Positions 9,366-17,663 of a stretch of 64,000 bases of DNA are shown here, one piece after another. Both the position numbers and the translations under genes were made by a program. Below the pieces are notes generated by a model. It was not told the origin of the DNA. It saw nothing but the letters and a program-made list of their open reading frames with translations, and did no database searches. The DNA comes from Nocardioides islandensis. GTDB lineage: Bacteria > Actinomycetota > Actinomycetes > Propionibacteriales > Nocardioidaceae. The first letter of the stretch is position 1; the number at the start of each line of letters is the position of its first letter. The stretch lies in NCBI RefSeq assembly GCF_015352455.1, contig NZ_JADKPN010000002.1, positions 62,001-126,000 of the forward strand, written 5' to 3'.

Positions 9366-10037
9366 TCACCGCACGAGCCGCAGCCAGGCCTCGACGCCGG
9401 CGACGTGCGAGACCATCGCGGCATGGGCCAGGTCCGGCTCGCCGGCCGCCAGCGCATCGAGGATGGCCTGGTGCTCGCGAACGGTGCGTTCCTGGGCACC
9501 GGCCTGGGTGCGACCGCGCCAGACGCGCGCCCGGTTGGTCGGGCCGGAGAGGCCCTCGATCAGCGACGCGAGCACCGAGTTGCCCGAGGCGCTGCTGACC
9601 AGGCGGTGGAACTCGATGTCGGAGGTCAGCAGGTCCTCCGGTGTCGCGTCCAGCCGGGAGGCGTCGACCACCTCCTGCATCTGCCGAACCTGCTCGGGCG
9701 TGACCAGCTGCGCGGCCATCGCGGCGGCTGCCGGCTCCAGGATCCTGCGTACCCGGAGGAAGTCGAGCACGCTGTCGTCGCGGTGGAAGTCGACCACGAA
9801 CGTCAGCGTGTCCAGGAGGAGGTGGGGGTCCAGGCTCGTCACGTAGGTCCCGTCGCCCTGGCGCACGTCGAGGATGTTGATCAGGGCCAGGGCGCGCACC
9901 GCCTCGCGCAGCGAGTTGCGCGAGAGCCCCAACGTCTCGGCCAGGTCCGCTTCACGGGGCAGGCGGTCCCCGGGCTTGAGCTGGCCGCCGAGGATCATCT
10001 CCTTGATCCGGAGGATTGCCTCATCCGTCAGGGCCAT
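9366..10037 (-). CDS. GntR-family (FadR/FCD) transcriptional regulator
   Basis: DNA-binding regulator of 223 aa. The N-terminal winged helix (about residues 8-70) has GDRLPREADLAETLGLSRNSLREA. The helical FCD effector domain that follows has conserved metal-binding His residues in EFHRLV, REHQAIL and VSHV. FCD regulators sense sugar acids or carboxylates, so a pathway intermediate is the likely effector. The start is set at ATG 10037, giving MALTDEAILRIK; an upstream in-frame start at 10079 is less likely. It overlaps the lactonase 3' end by 17 bases. Confidence 0.87.
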   Translation of the reverse strand: MALTDEAILRIKEMILGGQLKPGDRLPREADLAETLGLSRNSLREAVRALALINILDVRQGDGTYVTSLDPHLLLDTLTFVVDFHRDDSVLDFLRVRRILEPAAAAMAAQLVTPEQVRQMQEVVDASRLDATPEDLLTSDIEFHRLVSSASGNSVLASLIEGLSGPTNRARVWRGRTQAGAQERTVREHQAILDALAAGEPDLAHAAMVSHVAGVEAWLRLVR

Positions 10038-10977
10038 GGCACGGATCCTTCGCTCGAGCGGCGCGGTTGACCGGATCATAGGTGGCCGTCGCCGTCCCGC
10101 TGAGCACGGACGTGCGGTGCTCCTCGGGCAGGTCGGCGACCACGTCCAGGACGGTCTCGCACCACTGGTGGTAGCCGGCCACGCTGGTCAGCACCGGCCA
10201 GTCACTGCCGAACATGCAGCGACTCGGTCCGAACGCCGTCAGAGCGTGCTCGAGCCACGGGCGCAGGGCACTCGTCGTACGTCGTCCGGCGGGAGCTTCC
10301 GACAGGAGCCCCGACAGCTTGCACCGCACGTGGGGACGGGCCGCCAGCCTGGTCAGCTCGGACGCCCACGGGGCGAAGTCCTCGGCCGTGACGCTGGGCT
10401 TGCCGAGGTGGTCGAGGACGAACAGCACGTCCGGACAGCGGTCGACCAGGTCCACCACCTCGCCGAGCTGGTGCTGCCGCACGCACAGGTCCATCGTCAG
10501 GCCATGTGCGGCGAGGAGCCGGACACCCGCGACCAGGGACGGATCGGTGACGAACCCGGGCGGCTCGTCCTGCAGGAGTCGTCGGACGCCCGACACGAGA
10601 GGTGCGGTGCGCACCAGGTGCTCCAGGTCCGGCGCACAGTCCGCTCCCTTGTCCAGGGGTACGTGCGCCACGACGGCGAGCACGTCGGCGCCGTCGTCGG
10701 CCAGCTGGTGGATCCACTGCACCTCGCCCTCGCTCTGCTCCGCGCGGCAGTCGGCCTGGACGAAGACGGAGCCCGCCGGGGTGACACGGGTCAGCGATGC
10801 CAGCTCCGAGTTCAGGTCCTGCGGGAGGAAGTCGCGCCGCAGCGCGGAGTCGGCACTCGCGAGCCACGCGTAGTAGAAGCGCCGGCGGTCCCAGAAGTGC
10901 ACGTGGCTGTCCACCAGGGCAGGCGTCGTGCCGGTCGCCCGCTGGCGACCGGCGCGACGGTCATGCTGTCTCGTCAA
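10021..10977 (-). CDS. Amidohydrolase-2 family lactonase, probable L-fuconolactonase
   Basis: TIM-barrel hydrolase of the amidohydrolase-2 group that opens sugar lactones, expected here to convert L-fuconolactone to L-fuconate. The metal-binding HVHFWD motif opens the domain (about residue 25). VLDHLGKP and CKLSGLLSE follow, and CMFGSDWPV carries the catalytic Asp. The frame allows a TTG start at 10977, four bases after the binding-protein stop; a GTG at 10914 would start directly at DSHVHFWD and is also possible. It sits in the importer operon, between the binding protein and the GntR gene. Confidence 0.82.
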   Translation of the reverse strand: MTRQHDRRAGRQRATGTTPALVDSHVHFWDRRRFYYAWLASADSALRRDFLPQDLNSELASLTRVTPAGSVFVQADCRAEQSEGEVQWIHQLADDGADVLAVVAHVPLDKGADCAPDLEHLVRTAPLVSGVRRLLQDEPPGFVTDPSLVAGVRLLAAHGLTMDLCVRQHQLGEVVDLVDRCPDVLFVLDHLGKPSVTAEDFAPWASELTRLAARPHVRCKLSGLLSEAPAGRRTTSALRPWLEHALTAFGPSRCMFGSDWPVLTSVAGYHQWCETVLDVVADLPEEHRTSVLSGTATATYDPVNRAARAKDPCHGPDG

Positions 10978-10981
10978 CAGA

Positions 10982-11938
10982 TCACTGGAACTGGTCCACG
11001 TTGTCCGAGGTCACCATCTCCGTGCCCGTGTCGATCGTCGGCGGCACGTCCTTGCCGTTGATCGCGTCGAACGCGGCCTGGACACCCATGCTGCCCATCT
11101 TGTCGGGGAACTGGGCCACCGAGCCGGACTCGGTGCCGTCACCGATCGCGGCCAGCTCGTCGGGAGACGCGTCGAACCCCACGGTGACCAGCTTGCCGCT
11201 CTTGCCGATGGCGTCGATGGCTTCGAGCGCCCCGAGCAGGGGCGGTCCGCAGGCCGCATAGATGCCGTCGATGTCCGGGTGCGCGGTGAGGATGTCCTGC
11301 GCGGCGTCGAGCCCCTTGGTCTGGTCGCAGTCGGTCGGCGTCTCGGCGACGACTTCCGCGGCGTCCCCCAGAGCGTCCTTCATGCCGGTGACGCGGTCCT
11401 CGAGCGACGGGTTGCCGAGCACGCCTTGCAGGACGGCGATCTGGGCTCCGTCAGGCAGGTTCTCCGCGAGCCACTGTCCCGCGAGCTCGCCGCCTGCCTT
11501 GTTGTCGGTGGCCACGACCGAGGTCTTGGCGTCCCAGTCCGGGATGTCGTTGTCGACCAGGATCACCACGATCCCGGCGTCGACGGCCTTCTGGAGGTCG
11601 TCCTGCACGTTCGGGCTGGTGGGTGTGATGACGATGGCGTCGACCTGCTGGGTGACGAAGGACTGGATGGCCGCGATCTCACCCTCGTCGTCGGTGCCGC
11701 TCTTGCCCTGCGCGAACAGGACCTCGGCTCCGGCCTCGTCGGCGTCCCACGCCTTCGCCGCGTCGACCATGGTGTCGTAGAAGTCGACGGGGAACTTGGT
11801 GATGAACCCGATCGTGACGGCGTCCCCGCCTCCGTCACCGGAGCCGTCGTCGGCGGCCTTGGAGTCGTCGTTCGAGCATCCAGCAGCCAGCAGTGCCGTG
11901 GCCGCCACGGCGGCCAGCAGGTGAGTCCTTCTCTTCAT
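10982..11938 (-). CDS. Sugar ABC transporter substrate-binding lipoprotein
   Basis: Periplasmic-binding-protein-fold (ribose/fructose type) lipoprotein of 318 aa. The signal peptide MKRRTHLLAAVAATALLAAGC ends in a lipobox with the Cys at residue 21, followed by a Ser/Asp/Gly linker. The two-lobed fold is visible as IGFITKFPVDFYDTMVDA, VDAIVITPTSP, VILVDNDIP and VGFDASPDE. It captures a sugar outside the membrane for the permease and ATPase encoded upstream. Position next to the lactonase suggests L-fucose or a related deoxy-sugar. Confidence 0.9.
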   Translation of the reverse strand: MKRRTHLLAAVAATALLAAGCSNDDSKAADDGSGDGGGDAVTIGFITKFPVDFYDTMVDAAKAWDADEAGAEVLFAQGKSGTDDEGEIAAIQSFVTQQVDAIVITPTSPNVQDDLQKAVDAGIVVILVDNDIPDWDAKTSVVATDNKAGGELAGQWLAENLPDGAQIAVLQGVLGNPSLEDRVTGMKDALGDAAEVVAETPTDCDQTKGLDAAQDILTAHPDIDGIYAACGPPLLGALEAIDAIGKSGKLVTVGFDASPDELAAIGDGTESGSVAQFPDKMGSMGVQAAFDAINGKDVPPTIDTGTEMVTSDNVDQFQ

Positions 11939-12029
11939 GCTTGTGGTGGTCCTTCCGAAGACAGGCGTGTCTCGCCAAGCCGTCCCGCAGCGCGGTTCGG
12001 CGAGGTGGAGCGGGTCGAGTCGTGTGCGG

Positions 12030-12785
12030 TCAGCTCTCACCCCCCACGATCAGCGAGACCAACCGCGACCTGTTCTCAGGGCGTGGCACCTCTTCACCCA
12101 CGACACGACCTCGTCGCATGACCACGGCCCGGTCCGCGATCTCCATGACGTGGTCCATGGCGTGGGAGATGACGATCACGGCGCAACCCTCGGAGCGCAG
12201 CCGCAGGATGAGGTCGAGCACCTGGCGCGACTCCCGCAGCCCCAGAGCGGCGGTCGGCTCGTCGAGGATCACGATGCGGGAGGCGAACGCGGCCGAGCGC
12301 GCGACCGCCACCGCCTGGCGCTGGCCGCCGGACATCATGCCGACGCTGGACGCGCGGTCCGGCAGCGAGATCTGCAGCCGGCGCAGGCGCTCGGCGGAGG
12401 CCCGGTTCATCTCGCTACGACGCATCCAGCGCATACCACGAGGCAGCCACGCCGGAACGGCCTGTTCGCGGCCCGCGAAGAGGTTCGCGGTGGCGTCGAG
12501 GTTGTCGAAGAGCGCGAGGTCTTGGTAGACGGTCTCGATACCGGCGGCCCGTGCCACCGCCGGGCTGGACATGGACACCTCCTCGCCCTCCACCTCGATG
12601 AGGCCGGCGTCGAGTCGGTGGACGCCGCTGATGCAGTTGATCAGCGTCGACTTGCCCGCACCGTTGTCCCCGAGCACGGCCAGCACCTCACCGTGCTGGG
12701 CCACGACGTCCACCTCGTCCAGGGCCAGGACCGCCCCGAAGCGCTTCGTCGCGCCGCGGACCGCGAGCGCCGGGGCGTCGCTCAT
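12030..12785 (-). CDS. Sugar ABC transporter ATP-binding protein
   Basis: Single-domain ABC ATPase of 251 aa, half the length of RbsA/XylG and like the FrcA type that works as a homodimer. Walker A is GDNGAGKSTL (about residue 40), the signature is SGGQRQAVAVARS, and Walker B is VILDEPTAALG, followed by the switch His in VISHAMD. It energises the permease just upstream, whose stop its ATG overlaps. A 91-base gap separates it from the binding protein. Confidence 0.93.
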   Translation of the reverse strand: MSDAPALAVRGATKRFGAVLALDEVDVVAQHGEVLAVLGDNGAGKSTLINCISGVHRLDAGLIEVEGEEVSMSSPAVARAAGIETVYQDLALFDNLDATANLFAGREQAVPAWLPRGMRWMRRSEMNRASAERLRRLQISLPDRASSVGMMSGGQRQAVAVARSAAFASRIVILDEPTAALGLRESRQVLDLILRLRSEGCAVIVISHAMDHVMEIADRAVVMRRGRVVGEEVPRPENRSRLVSLIVGGES

Positions 12786-13921
12786 GACGCAGCCGCCTGC
12801 AGCACCCGGAACCTGCTCTCCAGACGACCGCGCAGCACGTCGCTCTCGACCGCGATGACGATGACGACGCCGATGACGATGAGCTGCAGGTAGGCCTCGA
12901 TGTTGAGGAGGTTCATGCCGTTGCGGATCACGCCGATCATGAACGCGCCGACCAGCGCATGCCCGACGTGTCCGCGGCCACCGAGGAAGCTGGCGCCGCC
13001 GATCACGACCGCGGCGATCGCGTCGAGCTCAGCGAGGTCGCCGAAGGTGGGCGACCCGGCGTTGAGCCGGCCCGACGTCACGATGGCCGCGACTCCCGCC
13101 AGCAGACCGCTGCACACGTAGACCGAGATGAGCACCGCGGAGCGCGGGATGCCGAGGCGTCGCGCGCCGTCGGGGTTGCCACCCACGGCGTAGATCCAGC
13201 GACCCCAGACGATCCGCGTGAGGAAGACCGTGGTCACGACGGCCACGCCGGCGACCAGGAACGTCGAGTTCGGCAGCCACGCGGCCAGCCACGTCGCGCT
13301 GTCGCCGCCGATGGTGCTCACCACGTCCGGCATCCCGCGGATGGGCTGGCCACCCGAGATGCCCAGGGCGAGGCCGCGGGCGATGCTCAGCGTCGCCAGC
13401 GTGATGATGAAGGGATGCGGCAACCGGCCGTAGACGAGCACCAGCCCGTTGACGGCCCCGACAGCCGCGCCCGTGCCGAGCATCGCCAGCACCGTGAGCG
13501 CGCCACCGTCCGAGGAACCGAAGACGGTGGCCCCCACCACCGCCGACAGGGCGAGGCTCGACCCGACCGAGAGGTCGATGCCCCTGGTCAGGATCACCAG
13601 GAGCTGACCGATCGCGAGGATCGCGATGACCGCGGTCTGGGCGAGGACGTTCCCGAGGTTCTGGGTGGTGGCGAAGACCGGCGACAGGTTCGCCATGATC
13701 ACCACCAGCACCCCGAGGATCAGCACCGGCCCGAGCCGGAGCAGCACCAGCAGGGCGCCAAGGGCCTTCAGCCTGAGCAGGCCCTCGTCCGCGCGGTCAG
13801 GGTCCTGGATCCGCATGGCCTCGACTTCCTGGGCGAGGTCCGACCCGTGCCCGGACGGCGACTGCGTCTCTTCGACGGCTCCGCGGTGGCGGTGGTGGTG
13901 CATCGCCTCGATGTCAGGCAC
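12782..13921 (-). CDS. Sugar ABC transporter permease (RbsC/FrcC type)
   Basis: Polytopic inner-membrane permease of 379 aa with about ten hydrophobic segments. Family landmarks are AILAIGQLLVILTRGIDLSVGSS, the PHPFIITLATL stretch and the C-terminal IGGASFLGGRGHVGHALVGA. The open frame runs further upstream, but GTG 13921 is chosen because GAGGAGGG lies about ten bases before it and the palindromic operator at 13961 would otherwise be inside the gene. A His-rich tract, HHHRHRG, lies in the cytoplasmic N-terminus. First gene of the importer operon. Confidence 0.9.
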   Translation of the reverse strand: MPDIEAMHHHRHRGAVEETQSPSGHGSDLAQEVEAMRIQDPDRADEGLLRLKALGALLVLLRLGPVLILGVLVVIMANLSPVFATTQNLGNVLAQTAVIAILAIGQLLVILTRGIDLSVGSSLALSAVVGATVFGSSDGGALTVLAMLGTGAAVGAVNGLVLVYGRLPHPFIITLATLSIARGLALGISGGQPIRGMPDVVSTIGGDSATWLAAWLPNSTFLVAGVAVVTTVFLTRIVWGRWIYAVGGNPDGARRLGIPRSAVLISVYVCSGLLAGVAAIVTSGRLNAGSPTFGDLAELDAIAAVVIGGASFLGGRGHVGHALVGAFMIGVIRNGMNLLNIEAYLQLIVIGVVIVIAVESDVLRGRLESRFRVLQAAAS

Positions 13922-13960
13922 AGGGGGTCCCTCCTCTCGTGGCCGCGACTCTAAACGCCG

Positions 13961-13975
13961 AGACATCGGATGTCT
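13961..13975. promoter_or_regulatory. Perfect palindromic operator before the sugar importer operon
   Basis: AGACATCGGATGTCT has two perfect seven-base arms around one central base. It lies 40 bases upstream of the permease start. The same box occurs before the L-fuconate dehydratase operon, which suggests coordinated control of uptake and catabolism by the GntR/FCD protein encoded between them. Confidence 0.65.
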
Positions 13976-14118
13976 AGCCTTGATTTCGATGATCCGTGCC
14001 CATAAATGCGCGAGTTGAGGCAAATAGATCGGATCAAGATGCCTGACAGCCGGCTCAACCGCTCCACCCAGGTGGCCGACCTGGGTGGTGGTCTGGGCGG
14101 CCCCGGCAGGATGGGACC

Positions 14119-14895
14119 ATGTCCGACCCGCAGCCGAGCGCCACCGGTGTCACCGCCGGCAACCTGCGTACCCTGCGCGGCTGGAACCTCGCCCTCGCGC
14201 TGCTCCATCTCGGGCAGGCGGCGGCGATCCTCGCCCTGGCAACGGACTTCGCCGTCACGGTGACCCGGTCGCTGCCACTCGGCCCTCCGGGCACGCCTCC
14301 GGGGATGCCCGAGGAGCTGTTCGACCTCTCGGTCGGTCCCGCGGTCGCGGTGTTCCTCGCGCTCGCGGCCCTCGACCACCTGGCCACCGCGACGGTCTTC
14401 CGACGTGCCTACGACGACGACCTGCGCGCCGGCATCAACCGGTTCCGTTGGGTCGAGTACTCCTTCAGCGCGACGCTGATGGTGGTGCTCATCGCGCTGT
14501 ACACGGGGATCGACGGGGTCTCTGCATTGATCGGGATCGCCGGCGCCAACGTCGCCATGATCCTGTTCGGCTGGTTGCAGGAGGCCGCCAACCCTCCGGG
14601 TCGTCGTACCGTGACGATGAGACCGTTCTGGTTCGGGTGCATCGCAGGGGCGGCGCCCTGGCTGTCGATCGGCTACAACCTGGTGGCTGCCGAGGAGGTC
14701 CCGGGTTTCGTGGTCGGCATCTTCGTGTCGCTGTTCGTGTTCTTCAACAGCTTCGCCGTCAACCAGTGGCTGCAGTACCGGCAGGTCGGCCCGTGGCGCA
14801 GCTACGCCTTCGGCGAGAAGGTCTACCTCGTGCTCAGCCTCGTGGCGAAGTCCGCTCTCGCGTGGCAGATCTTCGCCGGCTCCCTGGCGTCGTAG
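14119..14895 (+). CDS. Heliorhodopsin
   Basis: Seven-helix retinal protein of 258 aa in the heliorhodopsin family, which is inverted in the membrane relative to type-1 rhodopsins. The retinal Schiff-base Lys is K244 in LSLVAKSALAWQIF. The counterion is E113 in RWVEYSFSATLM, and the family His pair is at H30 and H87. All four residues align with those of the characterised heliorhodopsins, so the protein should bind retinal. A long hydrophilic loop (residues about 50-70) follows helix 1. It is transcribed alone, divergent from the importer operon and convergent with a small unknown gene. No retinal-biosynthesis gene is in the window. The physiological role of the family is not settled. Confidence 0.93.
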   Translation: MSDPQPSATGVTAGNLRTLRGWNLALALLHLGQAAAILALATDFAVTVTRSLPLGPPGTPPGMPEELFDLSVGPAVAVFLALAALDHLATATVFRRAYDDDLRAGINRFRWVEYSFSATLMVVLIALYTGIDGVSALIGIAGANVAMILFGWLQEAANPPGRRTVTMRPFWFGCIAGAAPWLSIGYNLVAAEEVPGFVVGIFVSLFVFFNSFAVNQWLQYRQVGPWRSYAFGEKVYLVLSLVAKSALAWQIFAGSLAS

Positions 14896-14973
14896 CGAGC
14901 ACTCACCGTCCCGCACAGGACCGGAGCACTCATCACACGGACCACGTCGCGGCCTGGTCGTTCCGCGGCGCCC

Positions 14974-15258
14974 TCACCTGCCCGTACGACGGCCCTGGTC
15001 CAGGGACTCCCACTGCCTGGCGTACCAGCGGTGGAACTTGCGGGGGTTGCGGCCCTCGAGCTCGTCCAGCACCGCAGCCCGCACCCGGACGTAACCCACC
15101 AGGTGCCTAAGGTTGGCCGGCATGAAGAGCAGGCGCCCGGTCTCGTCCCAGACATCCACGAGCTCCTCCCAGCCGAGCTCGTGAACGACGCGCGCAGCGA
15201 CGGCTGAGGTGAACGACGGGTGCCGGGCCAGGGCCAGGACGCGGTCGCGCGACGTCAC
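14974..15258 (-). CDS. Hypothetical protein, 94 aa
   Basis: Small soluble protein with no recognised family. It is mostly helical and charged, with WEELVDVWDETGRLLF in the middle and a basic, aromatic C-terminus around FHRWYARQW. The start is placed at GTG 15258 because GGAGG lies about five bases upstream; the frame also stays open further upstream, to about 15486, without a comparable ribosome site. It converges on the heliorhodopsin gene, and the roughly 280 bases on its 5' side hold no other supported gene. Confidence 0.5.
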   Translation of the reverse strand: MTSRDRVLALARHPSFTSAVAARVVHELGWEELVDVWDETGRLLFMPANLRHLVGYVRVRAAVLDELEGRNPRKFHRWYARQWESLDQGRRTGR

Positions 15259-15539
15259 CTCACCTCCACGCTGCTGAGGTTGGCCGGACGTCTCGCCGTG
15301 GGTCTGCCACCAGACTCCGGATCCGGTGGACGCCGCCAGACCGGGCCAGAATGCCGACCACGTCACCGACCAGCGAGGCGTCATGGTGATCATCCCCTTC
15401 GACACGCCTTCGGTTACGGCCAGCATCTCGGGACGTCGCACTCCTCCCCAGGGGACTCGGTCCCTCCCCGGCGGGACCTTGGGCACGGGCGGCTGCGCCG
15501 CTGACAGCCGGCGTCGGTTCTACCAGCGCGAGCTGCGCC

Positions 15540-16190
15540 CTAAGTGGCTGCGCGAAGGTGCGTGAGGACGGCGAGCACTCGGCGGTTGGCCGTGGTGTCC
15601 TGGGGGAGGTTCAGCTTGGTGAGCAGCTGCGCGACATGTACCTCGACCGTGCGCTCGCTGAGGACCAGTCGCTGGGCGATGCCGGCATTGCTCAGCCCCT
15701 CGGCAACCAGGCCGAGCACCTCCCGCTCGCGCGCCGTCAGGCGGGCAAGCGGCTCACTGCGACGTTTGCGGTCCAGCACTGCGGCCACCACGGCCGGGTC
15801 CACGACGAGCTCGCCGCCGACCACGCGGCGCACGCCGTCCACCAGGGTCGACTCGTCGAGGACGCGGTCCTTCAGCAGGTAGCCGATGTGCGAGTGCTGC
15901 TCCAACAGACCCATCACCAGCTCGGGATCGACCACGTGCGAGAGCACGAGGACGGCGGTGCCCGGATGGTGCAGGCGGATCAGCGCGGCGCCTTCGAGGC
16001 CCTCCGTGGTGTGAGTGGGTGGCATTCGGACGTCGACGACGGCGGCGTCCGGGGCGAGCTGTTCGACGGCGGCGAGGAGCCCGGCGAGGTCCTGGGTCTC
16101 GGCCACGACGTCGAGTCCACCGGCGCGCAGGATGTGCACGATGCCGGAGCGGGTGACCAGCTCGTCCTCGGCGACGACGACCGTGGTCAT
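15540..16190 (-). CDS. LuxR-family (NarL-type) response regulator
   Basis: Two-component transcription factor of 216 aa. The receiver domain (residues 1-120) has the acidic cluster AEDE, phospho-acceptor D53 in VVDVRMPP and the conserved Lys in GYLLKDR. The LuxR helix-turn-helix (about 150-210) has LTAREREVLGLVAEG and RTVEVHV. It is the last gene of the operon with two histidine kinases and overlaps the first kinase by four bases, so these are its presumed partners. Target promoters are unknown. Confidence 0.93.
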   Translation of the reverse strand: MTTVVVAEDELVTRSGIVHILRAGGLDVVAETQDLAGLLAAVEQLAPDAAVVDVRMPPTHTTEGLEGAALIRLHHPGTAVLVLSHVVDPELVMGLLEQHSHIGYLLKDRVLDESTLVDGVRRVVGGELVVDPAVVAAVLDRKRRSEPLARLTAREREVLGLVAEGLSNAGIAQRLVLSERTVEVHVAQLLTKLNLPQDTTANRRVLAVLTHLRAAT

Positions 16191-17659
16191 CGCGCCTCCT
16201 CCCGGGGCAGCCGCCCTTCGTGCCGCCACCCGGCCCCGACGCGCTGCGACACCAGCGAACCACCCAGGGCACGGAAGCGGTCCGATCCGCTCGGCGGTGT
16301 CGACCCGCCCTCCTCCGTGGTGACCGCGAGCCGCCAGCACCCCGGTCCCTCGGTCAGACGCACCGTGACCGGTGCGGTGGCAGAGCGCAGGGTCTCCTCG
16401 ACGAGGCGGTACGCCGCGTGGGCGGACGCCGTGTCCAGGGCGGCGGGAACCACCCCGGCGTCCAGCGGCACCGGGCTGCGGTCGGCCAGGCCGGCGAAGG
16501 CGTGCGCCAGGCCCCCGGTCTCGAGCTCGGGGGGGCTGATGCCGTGGGCGAGGTCGCGCAGCTGGTCGAGCACCGCCTTGATGACACCGGCCGCACGTGC
16601 GCGAACGTCGTCCCCCAGGCCTTGTTCGGCACGGACGGCGAGACCGAGGTTCAGCACGTGGCGCTGGGCGCCGTCGTGCAGGTCCTGCTCGAGCCGGCGC
16701 CGGCCTTCCTCGGCCAGGGAGACCAGGCGCGCCGCCGAGGCCCGCAGCTGGTCCGCGCGCAGGGTGGCCTCGGCGGCGAGCCGGTTGTTCTCCAGGGCCA
16801 GACGGGCTGGTCCGCGAAGCGCGCGCGCCACGGCCACCGGCCCAACGCCGGACAGCTGTCCGCGCAGCTCGGCCACGACTCCCGTCGGCCCACTCACCTC
16901 GATGACGGTCTCGTCCGGCGCGCTCGCTGGCAGCCGGCGACCCGATCGGTCGATCACCAGGCCTTCGCCCACCGGGTAGCCGAGGACGACCGGCCTGCCG
17001 CCGAAGGCCCGGGCCAGCAGGTCTTCCGGGTCCTCCGCCGTCGCCAGGGCTGCCACCGCGTCGGTCAGGCGGGCCGCGGCCGACTCGGCACGGGCGAGCT
17101 CGGCGGCGAGCAGGACCACGGCCACGCTCCCGGCCAGCACGCCACCGGCGAGGGTCCCGGTCACCAGCGACCAGCTCGCGAACCCGGCCGTCGCGAGACC
17201 GCCGAGGGTCCGCGGCCACGGGCCACGGGAGGCGAGCACCAGGCCACCGACGAGCGCGACGCCCCCGACGAGCGTGACCGCGTCGGCCAGGCCGGGGTGC
17301 GGGGAGACGACCAGCGGGTTCGGGTCGCACAGCCGCAGGCAGCCGGGGTCGTGGAAGGGGTCGTCCAGCGCCTGTCGCACCGGGCCGGCCAGGACGGCTC
17401 CGGCGGCAGCAGCCAGAACCCCCGGCCTGCGGCCATGGACCACCAGGCCGACGAGCACCAGGACCAGCGGGAGGCCGGCCGTGGCCACCGAGCGCGCGGT
17501 CGGGCCGGCGGCCAAGGTGCGGCCGTCGACGACGACGACCAGGACCGCCCCGGCCGCCACCGCCGCGCCGGAGCGCATCCGTGAGACCGCGGTGCCCGCC
17601 GCCGCCACCGCACCCGTGACCGTGAGTGCGGTGGCGACCAGCAGGGCCAGGGTGATCAC
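16187..17659 (-). CDS. Membrane histidine kinase with intact His box but degenerate ATPase domain
   Basis: NarL-type sensor kinase of 490 aa. The N-terminal 190 residues form about six membrane segments with a loop (94-125). A linker follows, then a HisKA_3 dimerisation domain with phospho-acceptor H328 in EQDLHDGAQ. The ATP-binding domain is eroded. The N-box Asn is missing (RLVEETLRSATA, 418-428), and the glycine box expected as DDGxGxG reads TTEEGGS (447-453). The protein may receive phosphate rather than make it. The neighbouring kinase at 19148 has the opposite defect. Sits four bases after the lipoprotein gene. Confidence 0.88.
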   Translation of the reverse strand: MITLALLVATALTVTGAVAAAGTAVSRMRSGAAVAAGAVLVVVVDGRTLAAGPTARSVATAGLPLVLVLVGLVVHGRRPGVLAAAAGAVLAGPVRQALDDPFHDPGCLRLCDPNPLVVSPHPGLADAVTLVGGVALVGGLVLASRGPWPRTLGGLATAGFASWSLVTGTLAGGVLAGSVAVVLLAAELARAESAAARLTDAVAALATAEDPEDLLARAFGGRPVVLGYPVGEGLVIDRSGRRLPASAPDETVIEVSGPTGVVAELRGQLSGVGPVAVARALRGPARLALENNRLAAEATLRADQLRASAARLVSLAEEGRRRLEQDLHDGAQRHVLNLGLAVRAEQGLGDDVRARAAGVIKAVLDQLRDLAHGISPPELETGGLAHAFAGLADRSPVPLDAGVVPAALDTASAHAAYRLVEETLRSATAPVTVRLTEGPGCWRLAVTTEEGGSTPPSGSDRFRALGGSLVSQRVGAGWRHEGRLPREEAR

Positions 17660-17663
17660 GGGT

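Noticed and set aside
12959..13954. A long open frame antisense to the sugar permease, rich in Arg, Asp and His
   Set aside because: Composition is typical of a reverse-strand shadow and it spans the importer promoter and operator.
13976..14118. GATC-containing inverted segments upstream of heliorhodopsin as a light-responsive operator
   Set aside because: The symmetry is loose and I cannot tie it to a known LitR/CarH-type site.
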